A stretch of 64,000 nt of DNA from Hyphomicrobiales bacterium (GCA_900465675.1 UBJR01000013.1:101402-165401); one strand, 5' to 3'. Positions 22,857 through 31,984 are shown, counted from the stretch's first letter. The notes: generated by a model from the sequence alone, not told the origin. Numbers and translations: made by a program.

Positions 22857-24904
22857 TCTGCTGCCTCCAGATAGTCGGCCTCGGCAGGCGCTTTCACCTT
22901 TGGCGCTGCATCGGCCATGATCGCGCCGACGCACGCCTTCATTTTCGCGACAGACACCGCATTTCCGATCTGCTTGATCTTCTCGGTCTTGGTGCCGGCG
23001 AACTCGTAGGTGGCTTCCTCGGTGTTGAAGCCCATGGCGGCCGCGAGTTCGTGAGGTTCGAGCATGCGGAAGAGGATGTCGTATTCGGGTCCAGGCTCGA
23101 CGAGGTTGATGTGACCTGTTGCGGCGATAGTCGGCGCGGGCTCACTGATGTCGTGGATGCGAGGCGCCTGCCCTTCCCTCTCACCGAATTGAGCAGCGAT
23201 AAATGCGAATTCTCCGCCCTTCGCGGTGGTCATGGTGGGGATGGGATCGACATCAATGTCGCGCGCTACAGCGCCGCCATTGCTGTTGGTGACAGGGACC
23301 ACCATGCCAAAGCGGCCCTTGCTTGTAATCGTCGGCAATGTCTCATCGACGCTGTTGCAAGTCTCCCCAGAGCCTGAGCCATAATATGGAGAAATCAGCG
23401 CATGAGATGCACCGTTGCCCCCAGTCGTTTGCGTCGGGATAGGTTCCGATACGCTTCTTGGAGCGCCACAAGAGGCTTGCGACAGGACGAAGGGCTCGAT
23501 AACCGCATAGGCGCTGCCGTCACCGTGGATTGCGCCTAAAGGCTCATCGATGTCGTGTGATCTTCGTTGATTGGGATTGCTCTCCTTGGCATCGTTGCCA
23601 TGGGCGACAGTCACGAGCATTGGCCTGGCACATCCTGGACGCTCGCTCGCTGCGCCGCCGGTCATGATCGTCGGCAGAGGCTCGCCGGTGGAACGCGCCG
23701 CACCGCTGCTGTGCTGAGAGAGAACCATCGGCTCTGCAAGCCAGACACCCCCCTTAGTGTCGAGTGTCGGGATTAGACCTTCTGAGACGCCCTCTGCTTT
23801 GTTGCCCTTCCGTCCATTCATGATAATTGGCTCAGCAAGGCCTACATGCTGGCCGTTGGCTGCGAGTGTCGGAATCGGGTTGGAGATGGACGTTCCATTC
23901 CCGTTACGGCGTAGAGTGATGACCATAGGCTCGGCACTGCGCCCACCCTTCGCATATTCCGCGGGGGCAATCCTGAAATGCCGAAGACGCCTGATGAGAT
24001 CCTTCGCCAGCGCACGCCGCTGCCGGCGCTTCGCTGCTGAAACTTTGGTGTTGCGAGCCTCAAATGCCCACTTGATGTGGAACAACAGTGATCGTTCTAT
24101 TTCGACCAGAAGCTTGTCGATAAAGGGCTGGGGCCAGCCGAACTTGAAAGCGCCAGCAAGAACGCGAGCCAGCGTCTTTGGCGCCAAAGGTTTGGGTCGG
24201 TTGAGAATTGACCGCCCCTTGATGCTCCAGTCGATGATCTCGCGCGCCGGGCGCCACGGCTTTGCCGTCGAGAACAGATCAGCGTTGACTTCGTCCCTCT
24301 TCTTGTGGGTCGGCATAGGCCAGTGGATTTTTCGTCCATCGGATCGGCCCATAAGGATGAAGCGCTGGCGCGTGGTGGCATCGCCGTAGTCTGCGGCGTT
24401 CAGCTTTCGCCACTCAAGATCGAAACCAAGCCGGCGGAGCGTCTCGGTCCAGGCATGGAAATACTCTCCCTTCCTGGATGCGATGGGGCGACCGGTCTTC
24501 ATATTGACCGGACCCCAGCCGATATATTCCCAGACGTTTTCAATGATGATCCGTTTGACGCGCAGCTCGGTCAGCCAGGTGATGATGTGCCAAGGATCAG
24601 ATCGCTGCTGGTCGCTGGTCGGCTTACCTCCCCGCGCAACGCTGTGATGGGTGCAGGTCGGCGAAGCCATCAGGAGATCGAGATATCCCTCGGGCACCAG
24701 TATGTGCGGGCGAACCGTGGCGATGTCCTGGACATAATGCCGGGCCTCGCGGTGATTGCGCTGGTGGGTATCGATCGCGACGTCCCAGTGGTTGACGCAA
24801 ACCAGCTCCATTTCGAGCCCGAGCTCGGTAAGGGCGCGCTGAGCCCCGGTGGACGAGCCGCCGGCACCGCATAGAAGATCGGCTACGAGCATTTTGCGCG
24901 CCAT
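22853..24904 (-). CDS. C5-cytosine DNA methyltransferase with eight internal repeats
   Basis: 683 residues from ATG 24904 (MARKMLVADLLCGAGGSSTGAQRA, motif I), overlapping the DnaB stop. The catalytic motif is SPTCTHHS (Cys84, with Thr in place of the second Pro of SPPC/PC). ENV is at 122-124 (motif VI), RQR at 179-181 (motif VIII) and GNAV at 647-650 (motif X). Residues about 322-603 are eight divergent repeats of about 33-35 residues (consensus: EPxVLSQxSxGxAxSxxEPxPTIxTxG) filling the target-recognition region. The enzyme should methylate phage DNA, either for protection against restriction or as the first step of a further modification. Confidence 0.85.
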   Translation of the reverse strand: MARKMLVADLLCGAGGSSTGAQRALTELGLEMELVCVNHWDVAIDTHQRNHREARHYVQDIATVRPHILVPEGYLDLLMASPTCTHHSVARGGKPTSDQQRSDPWHIITWLTELRVKRIIIENVWEYIGWGPVNMKTGRPIASRKGEYFHAWTETLRRLGFDLEWRKLNAADYGDATTRQRFILMGRSDGRKIHWPMPTHKKRDEVNADLFSTAKPWRPAREIIDWSIKGRSILNRPKPLAPKTLARVLAGAFKFGWPQPFIDKLLVEIERSLLFHIKWAFEARNTKVSAAKRRQRRALAKDLIRRLRHFRIAPAEYAKGGRSAEPMVITLRRNGNGTSISNPIPTLAANGQHVGLAEPIIMNGRKGNKAEGVSEGLIPTLDTKGGVWLAEPMVLSQHSSGAARSTGEPLPTIMTGGAASERPGCARPMLVTVAHGNDAKESNPNQRRSHDIDEPLGAIHGDGSAYAVIEPFVLSQASCGAPRSVSEPIPTQTTGGNGASHALISPYYGSGSGETCNSVDETLPTITSKGRFGMVVPVTNSNGGAVARDIDVDPIPTMTTAKGGEFAFIAAQFGEREGQAPRIHDISEPAPTIAATGHINLVEPGPEYDILFRMLEPHELAAAMGFNTEEATYEFAGTKTEKIKQIGNAVSVAKMKACVGAIMADAAPKVKAPAEADYLEAAE

Positions 24905-26415
24905 TAAAGAAAGCTCCCTTGGCTGTTCTGGTTGAGATCGAAGAAAGAGGTCTTGCCGCCGTTCCAGCCGACCTGTTTGCGCTGCGGCCAACGGGTGTGC
25001 CTCGACAGGGCCAGCACCATCTCCGCCTTGTCGCGGACAGTGGACATGACCTCCTCCCAGACGACATGCATGTCATCGACCTCGGCGGGCTCGTTCTCGT
25101 CCATGACGGCTTCGGCGCGGAACGGAGTGATGACGTGGTCGGCGTCCTTCTCGCAGGATCCGAACAGGTCGGCAGCTTTCGGCCGGCGGCCGATGACCTT
25201 CATGTAAGTTTTGCGATTGATGGTCCGGTCGGTCAGCTCGAAGATGTTCTTCTTAAGCTGGACGGCAGCCACTAGGGGCGGACCATACTCACCGGAGTAG
25301 AGCTTCAGATTGCGCGTGACCAACGAGGAGAACTCAGCGTCGTTCATGCGTAGATGGTTGGAGTCCTTTTCGACGAGTCCGACATGGTCGACCACACCCA
25401 TGCCATTAGGGTGAAACTTGGAGAACTCAGCGAAGGATCGTTCGATCTGCCGCAAGGTCATGGACCTGTCGTGGATGAAAACCCGTTCCTGCCAGGTCTC
25501 GGCATTGCGGCGGGCGTTTTCGAGCCGCTCATAGTCGCTGTCGCTGACCATGCCCCTCACCTGCTGCCACGCCTTTACGTCCGTCAGGCGGGCCAGCGCG
25601 CGGCGGGCAAGCTCTTCGCCCTTCATCTCGCCGGAATTGACCCAGACCGGATGCCCATTCAGGGCGGCGCCGGCGATCATCTGCTCGATCAACGAGGACT
25701 TTCCGTGCTTCGTCATGCCGCCGATGATGACCAACTGGCCGGTCAGCAGCGGGCCGATCATCTGCATCAGGAACGGAATGCCGTAGTCGACGCCTGCCAG
25801 GCCTTTGCCCTGATGAGCGAGCGCCGTCGCGGCCAGCGATCTTTTTGCGGCTTCTGCCAAGGTTTTCGGACGCTCTTCGCCGTTCAGCGCGCGCGATACG
25901 GATTCGAACTTGGCCCGCAGCGCCTCGAACTCGTCGAGAATGTCGAGCTCTTTGGAATAGGCCGTGTGCTCCATCTTCTGGCTGAGAGAGATGCAGGCGC
26001 GCCGAGCGGCACTCTCCACGATCGCCATGGCATAGTCCGGGGCGTTCACAGCATTGACCGCCTCCCGCATCATGCGAGCTAGATAACTGGCGATCGTCAT
26101 GTCACCGATCATCGTCTCTTCGACGTGGTTCCGGATCGTGACGGGATTGGCAGATCGGCCGGCGCGGCGGAGATCGATGATGGCTGCAAATATCTCGCGG
26201 TGCGTCTTCTCGAAGAAATGCTGAGGCTCGATAGGAACGCGCAGGGCGTCGAGCGCCTCGTTGTTCATCATCAGGGTGCCAAGCAGGGCCTGCTCGGCCT
26301 CGATGTTGCAAGGAACCTCCTGGATCGCCTCAGCTGCGCCGAAGTGCAGCGCGCGCTCGCCCTCGGTGAACTCGTCTTCCTTACGCTTGTGGATATCGCG
26401 GGGGGCGGCGTTCAT
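24904..26415 (-). CDS. Replicative DNA helicase, DnaB family
   Basis: A protein of 503 residues. The N-terminal domain has NIEAEQALLGTLMMNNEALD (37-56) and the QHFFEKTHREIFAAI segment, the usual DnaB start. The C-terminal RecA-like domain has Walker A GGMTKHGKSS at 232-241, a Walker B-like strand GMGVVDHVG, and later DLFGSCEKDADHVI in place of the usual R-x-S-IEQ-DAD motif. It unwinds DNA at the phage fork. No loader gene was recognised, unless the DnaA-like protein fills that role. Confidence 0.88.
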   Translation of the reverse strand: MNAAPRDIHKRKEDEFTEGERALHFGAAEAIQEVPCNIEAEQALLGTLMMNNEALDALRVPIEPQHFFEKTHREIFAAIIDLRRAGRSANPVTIRNHVEETMIGDMTIASYLARMMREAVNAVNAPDYAMAIVESAARRACISLSQKMEHTAYSKELDILDEFEALRAKFESVSRALNGEERPKTLAEAAKRSLAATALAHQGKGLAGVDYGIPFLMQMIGPLLTGQLVIIGGMTKHGKSSLIEQMIAGAALNGHPVWVNSGEMKGEELARRALARLTDVKAWQQVRGMVSDSDYERLENARRNAETWQERVFIHDRSMTLRQIERSFAEFSKFHPNGMGVVDHVGLVEKDSNHLRMNDAEFSSLVTRNLKLYSGEYGPPLVAAVQLKKNIFELTDRTINRKTYMKVIGRRPKAADLFGSCEKDADHVITPFRAEAVMDENEPAEVDDMHVVWEEVMSTVRDKAEMVLALSRHTRWPQRKQVGWNGGKTSFFDLNQNSQGSFL

Positions 26416-27386
26416 GCTGCGCCATCCATTGCGAAAAGGTTGACCGTCTTCGCCTCGTCGAGCTGGGCGATGTTGCGCACGGCCTGACGGAAGTAGGATG
26501 GCTTAAGTTCGAAGCCGATGCCCTTGCGACCGGCAGCCACCGCGCCGTAGACCTCACTGCCGATGCCGAGGAACGGCGTCAGCACCACATCGCCGGGGTT
26601 GCTCCAAAGCTCGATGCAGCGCTCGATCACATCGAGCTGCAGCGGCGATATGTGCTGCTCGTCCTTTTCATCGCGGCCAGCGCGATACTGCAGTGTGCGG
26701 GTCTGGTTGATGTCCATCCAGACCGGCGAGGCATATCGCTGCCAGACTTCGATCGAGAACCACTTCTCGGCATCAGCCAAAGACTTTCCGGACGCTACAC
26801 GGCTTTCGACGCTGACGGGCTCGTTGCCGTATCCGACGTAGCGGTCAAACATGCCGTCGGTCGGCTCCGGGTTGTCACCGGGCTTCCGGAACATAAGCAT
26901 GTAGTCGGCGAGCCCCTGCCCGCTGATGCAGCTATCCTTGGTGATCTGCTTGTGCAGAAGGCGGATCGACTTGGTGCGTTGTTGCGCGACCACCGGGTCT
27001 TTCCAAATGCAGACCTCAGAATGGAAGATCCAGCCGGCATCCTCGTATGCTCGAACGACCTCACCGCGGAAGTCCCGCATGCCGATATGGCCGTGGCGGA
27101 TTTTGCTTGTCGGCAACTGCATGCAGTGAACGGCGTGAATGCGCCCCGGCATCGTCACACGCAGCAGCTCTTGGATCAGGAACTGGTAGTGGGTCCAGAA
27201 CCCTGCAGTGTCGTTGTTCGAAATGTCGCGGTCGAAGTTCGAGAACTTGTAGAGGCCCTCGAAAGGCGGGGAATGGATGCCAAAATGCACCGTATCGCTC
27301 GGGATGCCGCGGATCAGCTCGCAGCTGTCCCCCTGGTAGATTGCATAGCGATCGGTAACGACCTGATCGACTGCCTTGATGTTCAT
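26412..27386 (-). CDS. Beta-class N6-adenine/N4-cytosine DNA methyltransferase
   Basis: A protein of 324 residues. Catalytic motif IV (SPPF, residues 39-42) comes first and the AdoMet-binding motif I (TPFLGIGSEVYGA, about 270-282) is near the C-terminus; this order defines the beta class. YQGDSCELIRGIPSDTVHFGI is the usual opening. SPPF and DPPY variants are used on adenine or on cytosine N4, so the target base is open. No restriction enzyme is nearby, so it is an orphan enzyme. It is coupled to DnaB by a 4-nt overlap. Confidence 0.83.
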   Translation of the reverse strand: MNIKAVDQVVTDRYAIYQGDSCELIRGIPSDTVHFGIHSPPFEGLYKFSNFDRDISNNDTAGFWTHYQFLIQELLRVTMPGRIHAVHCMQLPTSKIRHGHIGMRDFRGEVVRAYEDAGWIFHSEVCIWKDPVVAQQRTKSIRLLHKQITKDSCISGQGLADYMLMFRKPGDNPEPTDGMFDRYVGYGNEPVSVESRVASGKSLADAEKWFSIEVWQRYASPVWMDINQTRTLQYRAGRDEKDEQHISPLQLDVIERCIELWSNPGDVVLTPFLGIGSEVYGAVAAGRKGIGFELKPSYFRQAVRNIAQLDEAKTVNLFAMDGAA

Positions 27387-28771
27387 GCGGCTTCTCCCGT
27401 TAGCCAGGCCGGTACGGACATTGGAATTTGAGGATTGTAGTCGGGCCGATCGCGGATCATGCCGCGGACCTCTTGGCTCGACAGGTCGGCCATGTGCATG
27501 ACCATCGCAGCCGCCATGCGCTCGGCGTCATGATCCTTGCGGCGGATATTGGCGACGGTAGCGCCTTCCATCTCGGAAGCGATGATATGGGCGTTCACCG
27601 GATTGGTCTGACCGAAGCGCCAGAAGCGACGGACAGCCTGATACAGCTGCTCGTAGCTGTCATTGAGACCGACGAAGCCGGTATCGGCGCAGTGCTGCCA
27701 GTTCATGCCGAACCCAGCGAGCGACGCCTTTGTAATCAGCTTCTCGATCTTGCCGTCGCTGAAATCGAGCAGGATGCGCTCTTTCTCGCTATCCTTGAGA
27801 CCGCCGTGGAGATTGACGGCGCCCGGAATGGCCTTCGTGAGTGCTTCGGCCTCGCTGTTGAGGTTGCACCACCAGACGAAAGGTTTGCTGGCAGGGGTCA
27901 TCGATGCAGCCAGATCAACGCGTTCCTTCACGCTGTCACGCCTTGCAGAGAGCCGTTCCTGCATCGTCCTGGCTTCCATCGGAAACAGCAGCCCAGTTTC
28001 CATGCTCGGGGCATAATCGACGCTGACCGTGTGCTGGCGGTAGCGCAGCGGCGGCAGGTCATAGCCGGTGTTGTCGTAACCGAGATCGGAAGGCATCCGA
28101 AGCATGACGGCCCATGATGCCATCCACTTCCAGAACTCGGACTCCGCGTGACCTTTCAGCCGCCATTTCTGCGTATCGCCGCCATCGTGGGTGAAGAAGG
28201 TGGAAAGCATGTCGGTGTAGGACATGACGCCCAGGAACTCAGCATGATTGCCGAGCTCCATGAAGTCATTCGGCGCCGGCGTCGCCGTGGCAGCCAACCG
28301 GAACGGCACAGACGCGCATTCCTCGATCAGCTGATTGCGATACTTCCCATCCGTGTTCTTAAGGATCGAGCTTTCATCGAGAGCAACACCACCGAAGCCT
28401 GAAAGGTCGAAGTGGTCGACCTTCTGATAGTTGGTGATATCTATCGTCTCGCTCGACGGCGCCGAAACCACAGTGGCAGTGATGCCAAACTTATTGCCCT
28501 CGCGAACGTGTTGATGACTGACAGCGAGCGGCGCGAGGATCAGGACCGGGCGGCGCGTTTCCCGTGCCACTTCCTTGGCCCATACGAGCTCCATCAGCGT
28601 CTTGCCGAGACCTGTGCCAGCAAAGATAGCGGCGCGGCCGCGGCGGAGCGCCCATGCCGTGATATCGGTCTGGTGTGGCTTGAGATACTCGGGCAGAACG
28701 ATGCGTCGCGTGATGCCCGTTGATGGGTCAGAGATATGCTTACGGGCAAGGAAGGCGTCATAGTCGTTCAT
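27383..28771 (-). CDS. SNF2/DEAD-like helicase
   Basis: 462 residues from ATG 28771 (MNDYDAFLARKHISD), overlapping the next gene upstream by 4 nt. Motif I is FAGTGLGKTLMELVWA, motif Ia LILAPLAVSHQHV, motif II ALDESSILKN (DESS in place of DEAH), motif III LAATATPAPND, and the late motifs V and VI are LAGFGMNWQHCADTGFVG and QAVRRFWRFGQTNPV. This is a full superfamily 2 helicase of the phage SNF2-like type, probably acting in phage replication or recombination. Confidence 0.82.
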   Translation of the reverse strand: MNDYDAFLARKHISDPSTGITRRIVLPEYLKPHQTDITAWALRRGRAAIFAGTGLGKTLMELVWAKEVARETRRPVLILAPLAVSHQHVREGNKFGITATVVSAPSSETIDITNYQKVDHFDLSGFGGVALDESSILKNTDGKYRNQLIEECASVPFRLAATATPAPNDFMELGNHAEFLGVMSYTDMLSTFFTHDGGDTQKWRLKGHAESEFWKWMASWAVMLRMPSDLGYDNTGYDLPPLRYRQHTVSVDYAPSMETGLLFPMEARTMQERLSARRDSVKERVDLAASMTPASKPFVWWCNLNSEAEALTKAIPGAVNLHGGLKDSEKERILLDFSDGKIEKLITKASLAGFGMNWQHCADTGFVGLNDSYEQLYQAVRRFWRFGQTNPVNAHIIASEMEGATVANIRRKDHDAERMAAAMVMHMADLSSQEVRGMIRDRPDYNPQIPMSVPAWLTGEAA

Positions 28772-29391
28772 GCTGCTGCCTTCCTCTTCGCATCGAAGGC
28801 ACCGCTTCGCAGCTCCATGAACCGCTGCTGCATCCACTTGATCTCGGGGATGGCGCAATTGTGCCAGCAAGTGCAGACGCCGATGGCCTCTGCGGCATCG
28901 CGCTGTTCGGCCTTGGTGGATGGCAGCACGATCTGCTCACGCTGGGCGTAGGCGATGGCGAGGTCTTTCCAGTCCTGTCCCTCGGCTGGCTTGATGCCCT
29001 TGCCGAAGTAAACTGGTCGCCAGGACGTGGCGGCGATGGTGCCGTACGGAATGCCACGGATTTGGCAGATCGCGATGCAGGCACCCGCTATGCCCGTAAG
29101 CTGCAGGGCGGCCGGGTTGATGGTCGAGACCATCTCTTCCTTACCGGTGAGATCGGCCTTGCCCTTCTTTTTGAACTGCCTGACGCCATGCTCTGGCCGC
29201 TCGATCGCCACGAAGTCCGGCGCGTGCTCCTTGACGAGGCGGAAGAAGAGGTTCGCGGCGATGGCATATTTCTCTTCCCAGTCATAATCCTTGACCGAGA
29301 ACGTGCCAGAAAGGATGGAAGACCGGTGCTTGTCGCTGTCTCGCACGGCCCATCCAGATCGGGTTGCGAGGTCAAGGCCCATGATTTTCAT
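28768..29391 (-). CDS. RuvC-like Holliday junction resolvase
   Basis: 207 residues from ATG 29391 (MKIMGLDLATRSGWAV). The RNase H-fold acidic residues are D7 (GLDLA), E64 (FVAIERPE), and D165/E168 in QRDAAEAIG, in the order and spacing of RuvC-type phage resolvases. It should cut branched DNA made by recombination before packaging. It is the first gene after an 84-nt gap and is coupled to the helicase gene. Confidence 0.78.
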   Translation of the reverse strand: MKIMGLDLATRSGWAVRDSDKHRSSILSGTFSVKDYDWEEKYAIAANLFFRLVKEHAPDFVAIERPEHGVRQFKKKGKADLTGKEEMVSTINPAALQLTGIAGACIAICQIRGIPYGTIAATSWRPVYFGKGIKPAEGQDWKDLAIAYAQREQIVLPSTKAEQRDAAEAIGVCTCWHNCAIPEIKWMQQRFMELRSGAFDAKRKAAA

Positions 29392-29475
29392 TCGGCTCAC
29401 CTACGGGAAAAAGTGGCCGCATTCGCGCGGCGGAGGTGGCGGCTCAAGTCGGGAGGAGACGAGCCGCCTGGGAAC

Positions 29476-30045
29476 TCAGCAGCTGCAGGAGAAGTATTCG
29501 GCACGGGCAGAGCGATCGATCTTCGTGCCGGTCACGACCTCGACGTGGTCCCAGAACTCAGCAGGAATATCCCCATGAGCATCGTATCCATCGAAATGGA
29601 GATACTCAGGGCTCCAACTGTCGTTCGAAATCGCCTTGGTGATAACCATCTCATAAGGGGGGCAATCAGATCGCGCTATGAAGTCACGAAGCCACTGCTC
29701 CGAGTGCGCTTTGTCAGTGACAACAGCCGGTTCACTCACTCCAGAAAAAGCCGGATGCTCCCATACGTGCCGAAGGGACGTGATGGTACGAGGATAGACA
29801 ACAAGCCAGAACCTTTGCCCCGGCGCTACGAAACCTTCCAAGAAGGGGTCAACAACGCCGATGTGGTCACCCTTGGTCCCGACGCCGCCATCGACGAATC
29901 CGACATGCTGACCAGGGTAGAGCTTTTCAGCAGCGATCACCGGTTCGACGGCAAGGTGAATAGCGTCCCGACCCGCAAACTCGTCAATGATAGTGCCGAG
30001 TGTGGCGAGCGCGTCTGTAGCTACCGTATGTGTCTGAACAACCAT
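29476..30045 (-). CDS. Conserved phage protein of unknown function (189 aa)
   Basis: Start at ATG 30045 (MVVQTHTVATDALATLGTIIDEFAGRD), preceded by GAGGAAGAAAAAA. The body has PGQHVGFVDGGVGTKGDHIGVVDPFLEGFVAPGQRFWLVVYPRTITSLRHVWEHPAF, a segment found in many phages and in bacteria, always unassigned. An upstream in-frame ATG at 30135 would add a Cys-rich N-terminus (CLTGGCAACGLC); I judged it less likely. The C-terminus ends in a short Cys tail (FSCSC). Confidence 0.6.
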   Translation of the reverse strand: MVVQTHTVATDALATLGTIIDEFAGRDAIHLAVEPVIAAEKLYPGQHVGFVDGGVGTKGDHIGVVDPFLEGFVAPGQRFWLVVYPRTITSLRHVWEHPAFSGVSEPAVVTDKAHSEQWLRDFIARSDCPPYEMVITKAISNDSWSPEYLHFDGYDAHGDIPAEFWDHVEVVTGTKIDRSARAEYFSCSC

Positions 30046-30142
30046 TTTTTTCTTCCTCTGAAGGGGTTCGCTCGGCGCCAGGCAAAGCCCGCAAGCAGCG
30101 CAGCCTCCCGTCAGGCAACCTTTTTTCTGAAACATCGCTTTT

Positions 30143-30676
30143 TCAGCCTTCGCCGCTGTCTTCCGGCGGCGCTTCCTTGTCGGCTTCCGCCTCAATGCGC
30201 GCCTGGATATCGGGAAGAACCGTGTCGTATTCCTTGCGGCCGGCGTCATAGCTTTCGAGCCAGAGCTTGTCGTCTGCAGAGCCGCCGTCGAAACCGGACA
30301 CACGATCGAGGCCGTTGAGACCGGCAAAGAAGCCCTTGGCGCGGATCATGCCTTCGGTGTCGACGCGATCGACGCGGCTGAATAGATCGCCCTTGATGGT
30401 CGGATCGGGAATGAGACCGAGATAGGCCAGGTTTTCCATATCCCGCTTCAGCTTGTCGACGGGCTTCTGCTGATCTTCTGCGGTGAAGGACTTCAGCAGA
30501 TGATCGAGCTGCGAAGACGGGATGCCAGCAGCTTTTGCGTTGAGACGGTTTGCCTTCTTTCGCGCCGCCAGCGCGCGGTTCTGCGCGTCGATGTCTCGAT
30601 CGGTGCGATGGTAGTAGGCCAGCGTTACACGCCGCTGCTGCTCTTTCTGATTGTCGCCGATAGCTGCCGTCGTCAT
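30143..30676 (-). CDS. Phage protein with a ribosome-modulation-factor-like segment
   Basis: A protein of 177 residues. The first 90 residues are helical and basic (RALAARKKANRLNAKAAG). Residues about 109-150 read GMIRAKGFFAGLNGLDRVSGF...KLWLESYDAGRKEY, similar to the G-[YF]-x-AG-[IL]-x-G ... WL-x2-[WY] pattern of the ribosome modulation factor Rmf. Related phage proteins are sometimes annotated that way. If real, it would bind or tune host ribosomes; this is inference from one motif. Confidence 0.5.
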   Translation of the reverse strand: MTTAAIGDNQKEQQRRVTLAYYHRTDRDIDAQNRALAARKKANRLNAKAAGIPSSQLDHLLKSFTAEDQQKPVDKLKRDMENLAYLGLIPDPTIKGDLFSRVDRVDTEGMIRAKGFFAGLNGLDRVSGFDGGSADDKLWLESYDAGRKEYDTVLPDIQARIEAEADKEAPPEDSGEG

Positions 30677-30679
30677 TCG

Positions 30680-31102
30680 TCACCTTCCTTTCGCTGTTTC
30701 CTTTGCAAGGCGCAGCTTGTCCGCCAGCACCGCCACTTCCCGATCAAGATCCTCAAAATGAGCATCCCCAAACCTCGCTTTCTCCACCTCAAGTTCGGTC
30801 TGCAGCTCCGCCAGCTGCCGTGAACAAAAATCAAGGTAAGCCTTCCTGATGCGCCCGAAGACGCGGATACCTGGGTCTTTGGTTTCGCCCTTCATGAGCC
30901 GTTTCAGGCTCCGCGGATTAAGGCCGCACAAGAAGCTCATCTCTTCGAGAGCCCGTGCCTCATCGCCCCAATTCTGGTATTTCCGGCGGTACATTCTTCG
31001 CGCGTACTCGGCCGCTGTTTCCGGGCTGAATGCGTCAACTACAGACATTCGCTTCGCCTCTTTTTTCCCTGCTACGTTCTGGTTTGTTTCTGACAACTTC
31101 AT
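30680..31102 (-). CDS. Helical, possibly DNA-binding phage protein (140 aa)
   Basis: Start at ATG 31102 (MKLSETNQNVAGKKEAKRM). The middle contains RRKYQNWGDEARALEEMSFLCGLNPRSLKRLMKGETKDPGIRVFGRIRKAYLDFCSRQLAEL. The SFLCGLNPRSLKRLMKG part looks like a helix-turn-helix (recognition helix SLKRLMKG), followed by a long coiled-coil helix. A role in regulation or DNA binding is possible. No named family. Confidence 0.5.
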   Translation of the reverse strand: MKLSETNQNVAGKKEAKRMSVVDAFSPETAAEYARRMYRRKYQNWGDEARALEEMSFLCGLNPRSLKRLMKGETKDPGIRVFGRIRKAYLDFCSRQLAELQTELEVEKARFGDAHFEDLDREVAVLADKLRLAKETAKGR

Positions 31103-31158
31103 TGCCGCCTCGCCTGATAGGTTTCTCCTCGTCAGGCCGTGGCGATTAGGTATTGCGT

Positions 31159-31374
31159 TCAGCCGCCGCCCGACGACTGACCTTGAAAGGAAGCCCGCAC
31201 GCCAAGCTTGGAACCGGAAGCGTTCGGGATTTGGAAATGATGGATATCGGTAGCGCCTGCGGGCGCGCCGTAGTCTTCTTCGAGGCTGATACTGCCCGAC
31301 CGTCGGAGAGCCGCAGCGGTGCAGACGATGAAGCCACAGATGATGATGCCGAGAAGGATGCCGCCGATGATCAC
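31159..31374 (-). CDS. Small membrane-anchored protein (71 aa)
   Basis: MIIGGILLGIIICGFIVCTAAALRRSGSISLEEDYGAP...: one strong N-terminal transmembrane helix followed by a polar, Gly/Ser-rich tail. It may face the cytoplasm or the periplasm. Its start overlaps the LexA-like gene by 4 nt. Function unknown. Confidence 0.5.
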   Translation of the reverse strand: MIIGGILLGIIICGFIVCTAAALRRSGSISLEEDYGAPAGATDIHHFQIPNASGSKLGVRASFQGQSSGGG

Positions 31375-31649
31375 AGGGAAGCCTCCACGATCGAAACGGT
31401 GCGCGCATGGTTGTGGATGCGGCGGATCGCTCCGCGCTCTTCCAGACCGTTCAGCAGACGATTGACGCTGGATTTCGAGGCTAGACCGAGGTGATCGGCC
31501 ATTTCGTCATAACTGGGCCCTACCCCGCCGGTTTCGGCAGTGTAGGACTTGATGAAATCGAACAGCTCAAGCTGCCGCAGCGTGAGAGAATTTTGAAGGG
31601 GGCGGCGTGTTGAACCGATCGTCTTGCCGCAATGGGGGCAGCAGGTCAT
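31371..31649 (-). CDS. LexA-type winged-helix protein with zinc knuckle (92 aa)
   Basis: The N-terminus has CCPHCG. The remainder matches the LexA DNA-binding domain: LTLRQLELFDFIKSYTAETGGVGPSYDEMADHLGLASKSSVNRLLNGLEERGAIRRIHNHARTVSI (pattern LT.RQ.ELL.FI......G..PS..E.A..LGL.S.S.V...L..LE..G.I). The S24 peptidase half is absent, so it cannot cleave itself. Such proteins occur in many phage early operons and probably act as transcription regulators. Confidence 0.72.
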   Translation of the reverse strand: MTCCPHCGKTIGSTRRPLQNSLTLRQLELFDFIKSYTAETGGVGPSYDEMADHLGLASKSSVNRLLNGLEERGAIRRIHNHARTVSIVEASL

Positions 31650-31984
31650 GCGACCTCCTCGACCCGCGACGGGTTCAGTATGGATTTGAAGATAGAGATG
31701 TCGGTCTTCTTCTCAACGCTAGGCCGGAAGCCTGCGGCGTCAAAAACCACATCGCCAAGCAGCAGTTCGCCATTCAGACGAACATGGACGTGATGATCTG
31801 GAATCTCTTCAACTTTGATACAGGGAAGGTTTCCGACCACCCCCAACAACATTTGGCGCACGGTATAGACGCGACCGACCTGAGGCTGGATGGGCTCATC
31901 CACGGGCTCTACGCCCTCGGGATACAGTCGATCCATTTCAATGCAGACCACCTTCTGCCCAATTCGGAAATTGCACATGGTCAC
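31646..31984 (-). CDS. Conserved phage protein of unknown function (112 aa)
   Basis: GTG start at 31984 (ATG at 31978 is an alternative). Features: FRIGQKVVCIEMDRLYPEGVEPVDEPIQPQVGRVYTVRQM and the C-terminal AGFRPSVEKKTDISIFKSILNP. The G.VYTVR ... F.P.VEKKTDISIF pattern recurs in many phages. It is beta-rich, probably one small SH3-like barrel. Overlaps both neighbours by 4 nt. Function unknown. Confidence 0.6.
   Translation of the reverse strand: MTMCNFRIGQKVVCIEMDRLYPEGVEPVDEPIQPQVGRVYTVRQMLLGVVGNLPCIKVEEIPDHHVHVRLNGELLLGDVVFDAAGFRPSVEKKTDISIFKSILNPSRVEEVA

Noticed and set aside
30046..30135. Cys-rich N-terminal extension of the 189-aa phage protein
   Set aside because: In-frame from an ATG at 30135, but the ATG at 30045 has the stronger GAGGAAG leader and matches the usual start. 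It cannot be fully excluded.
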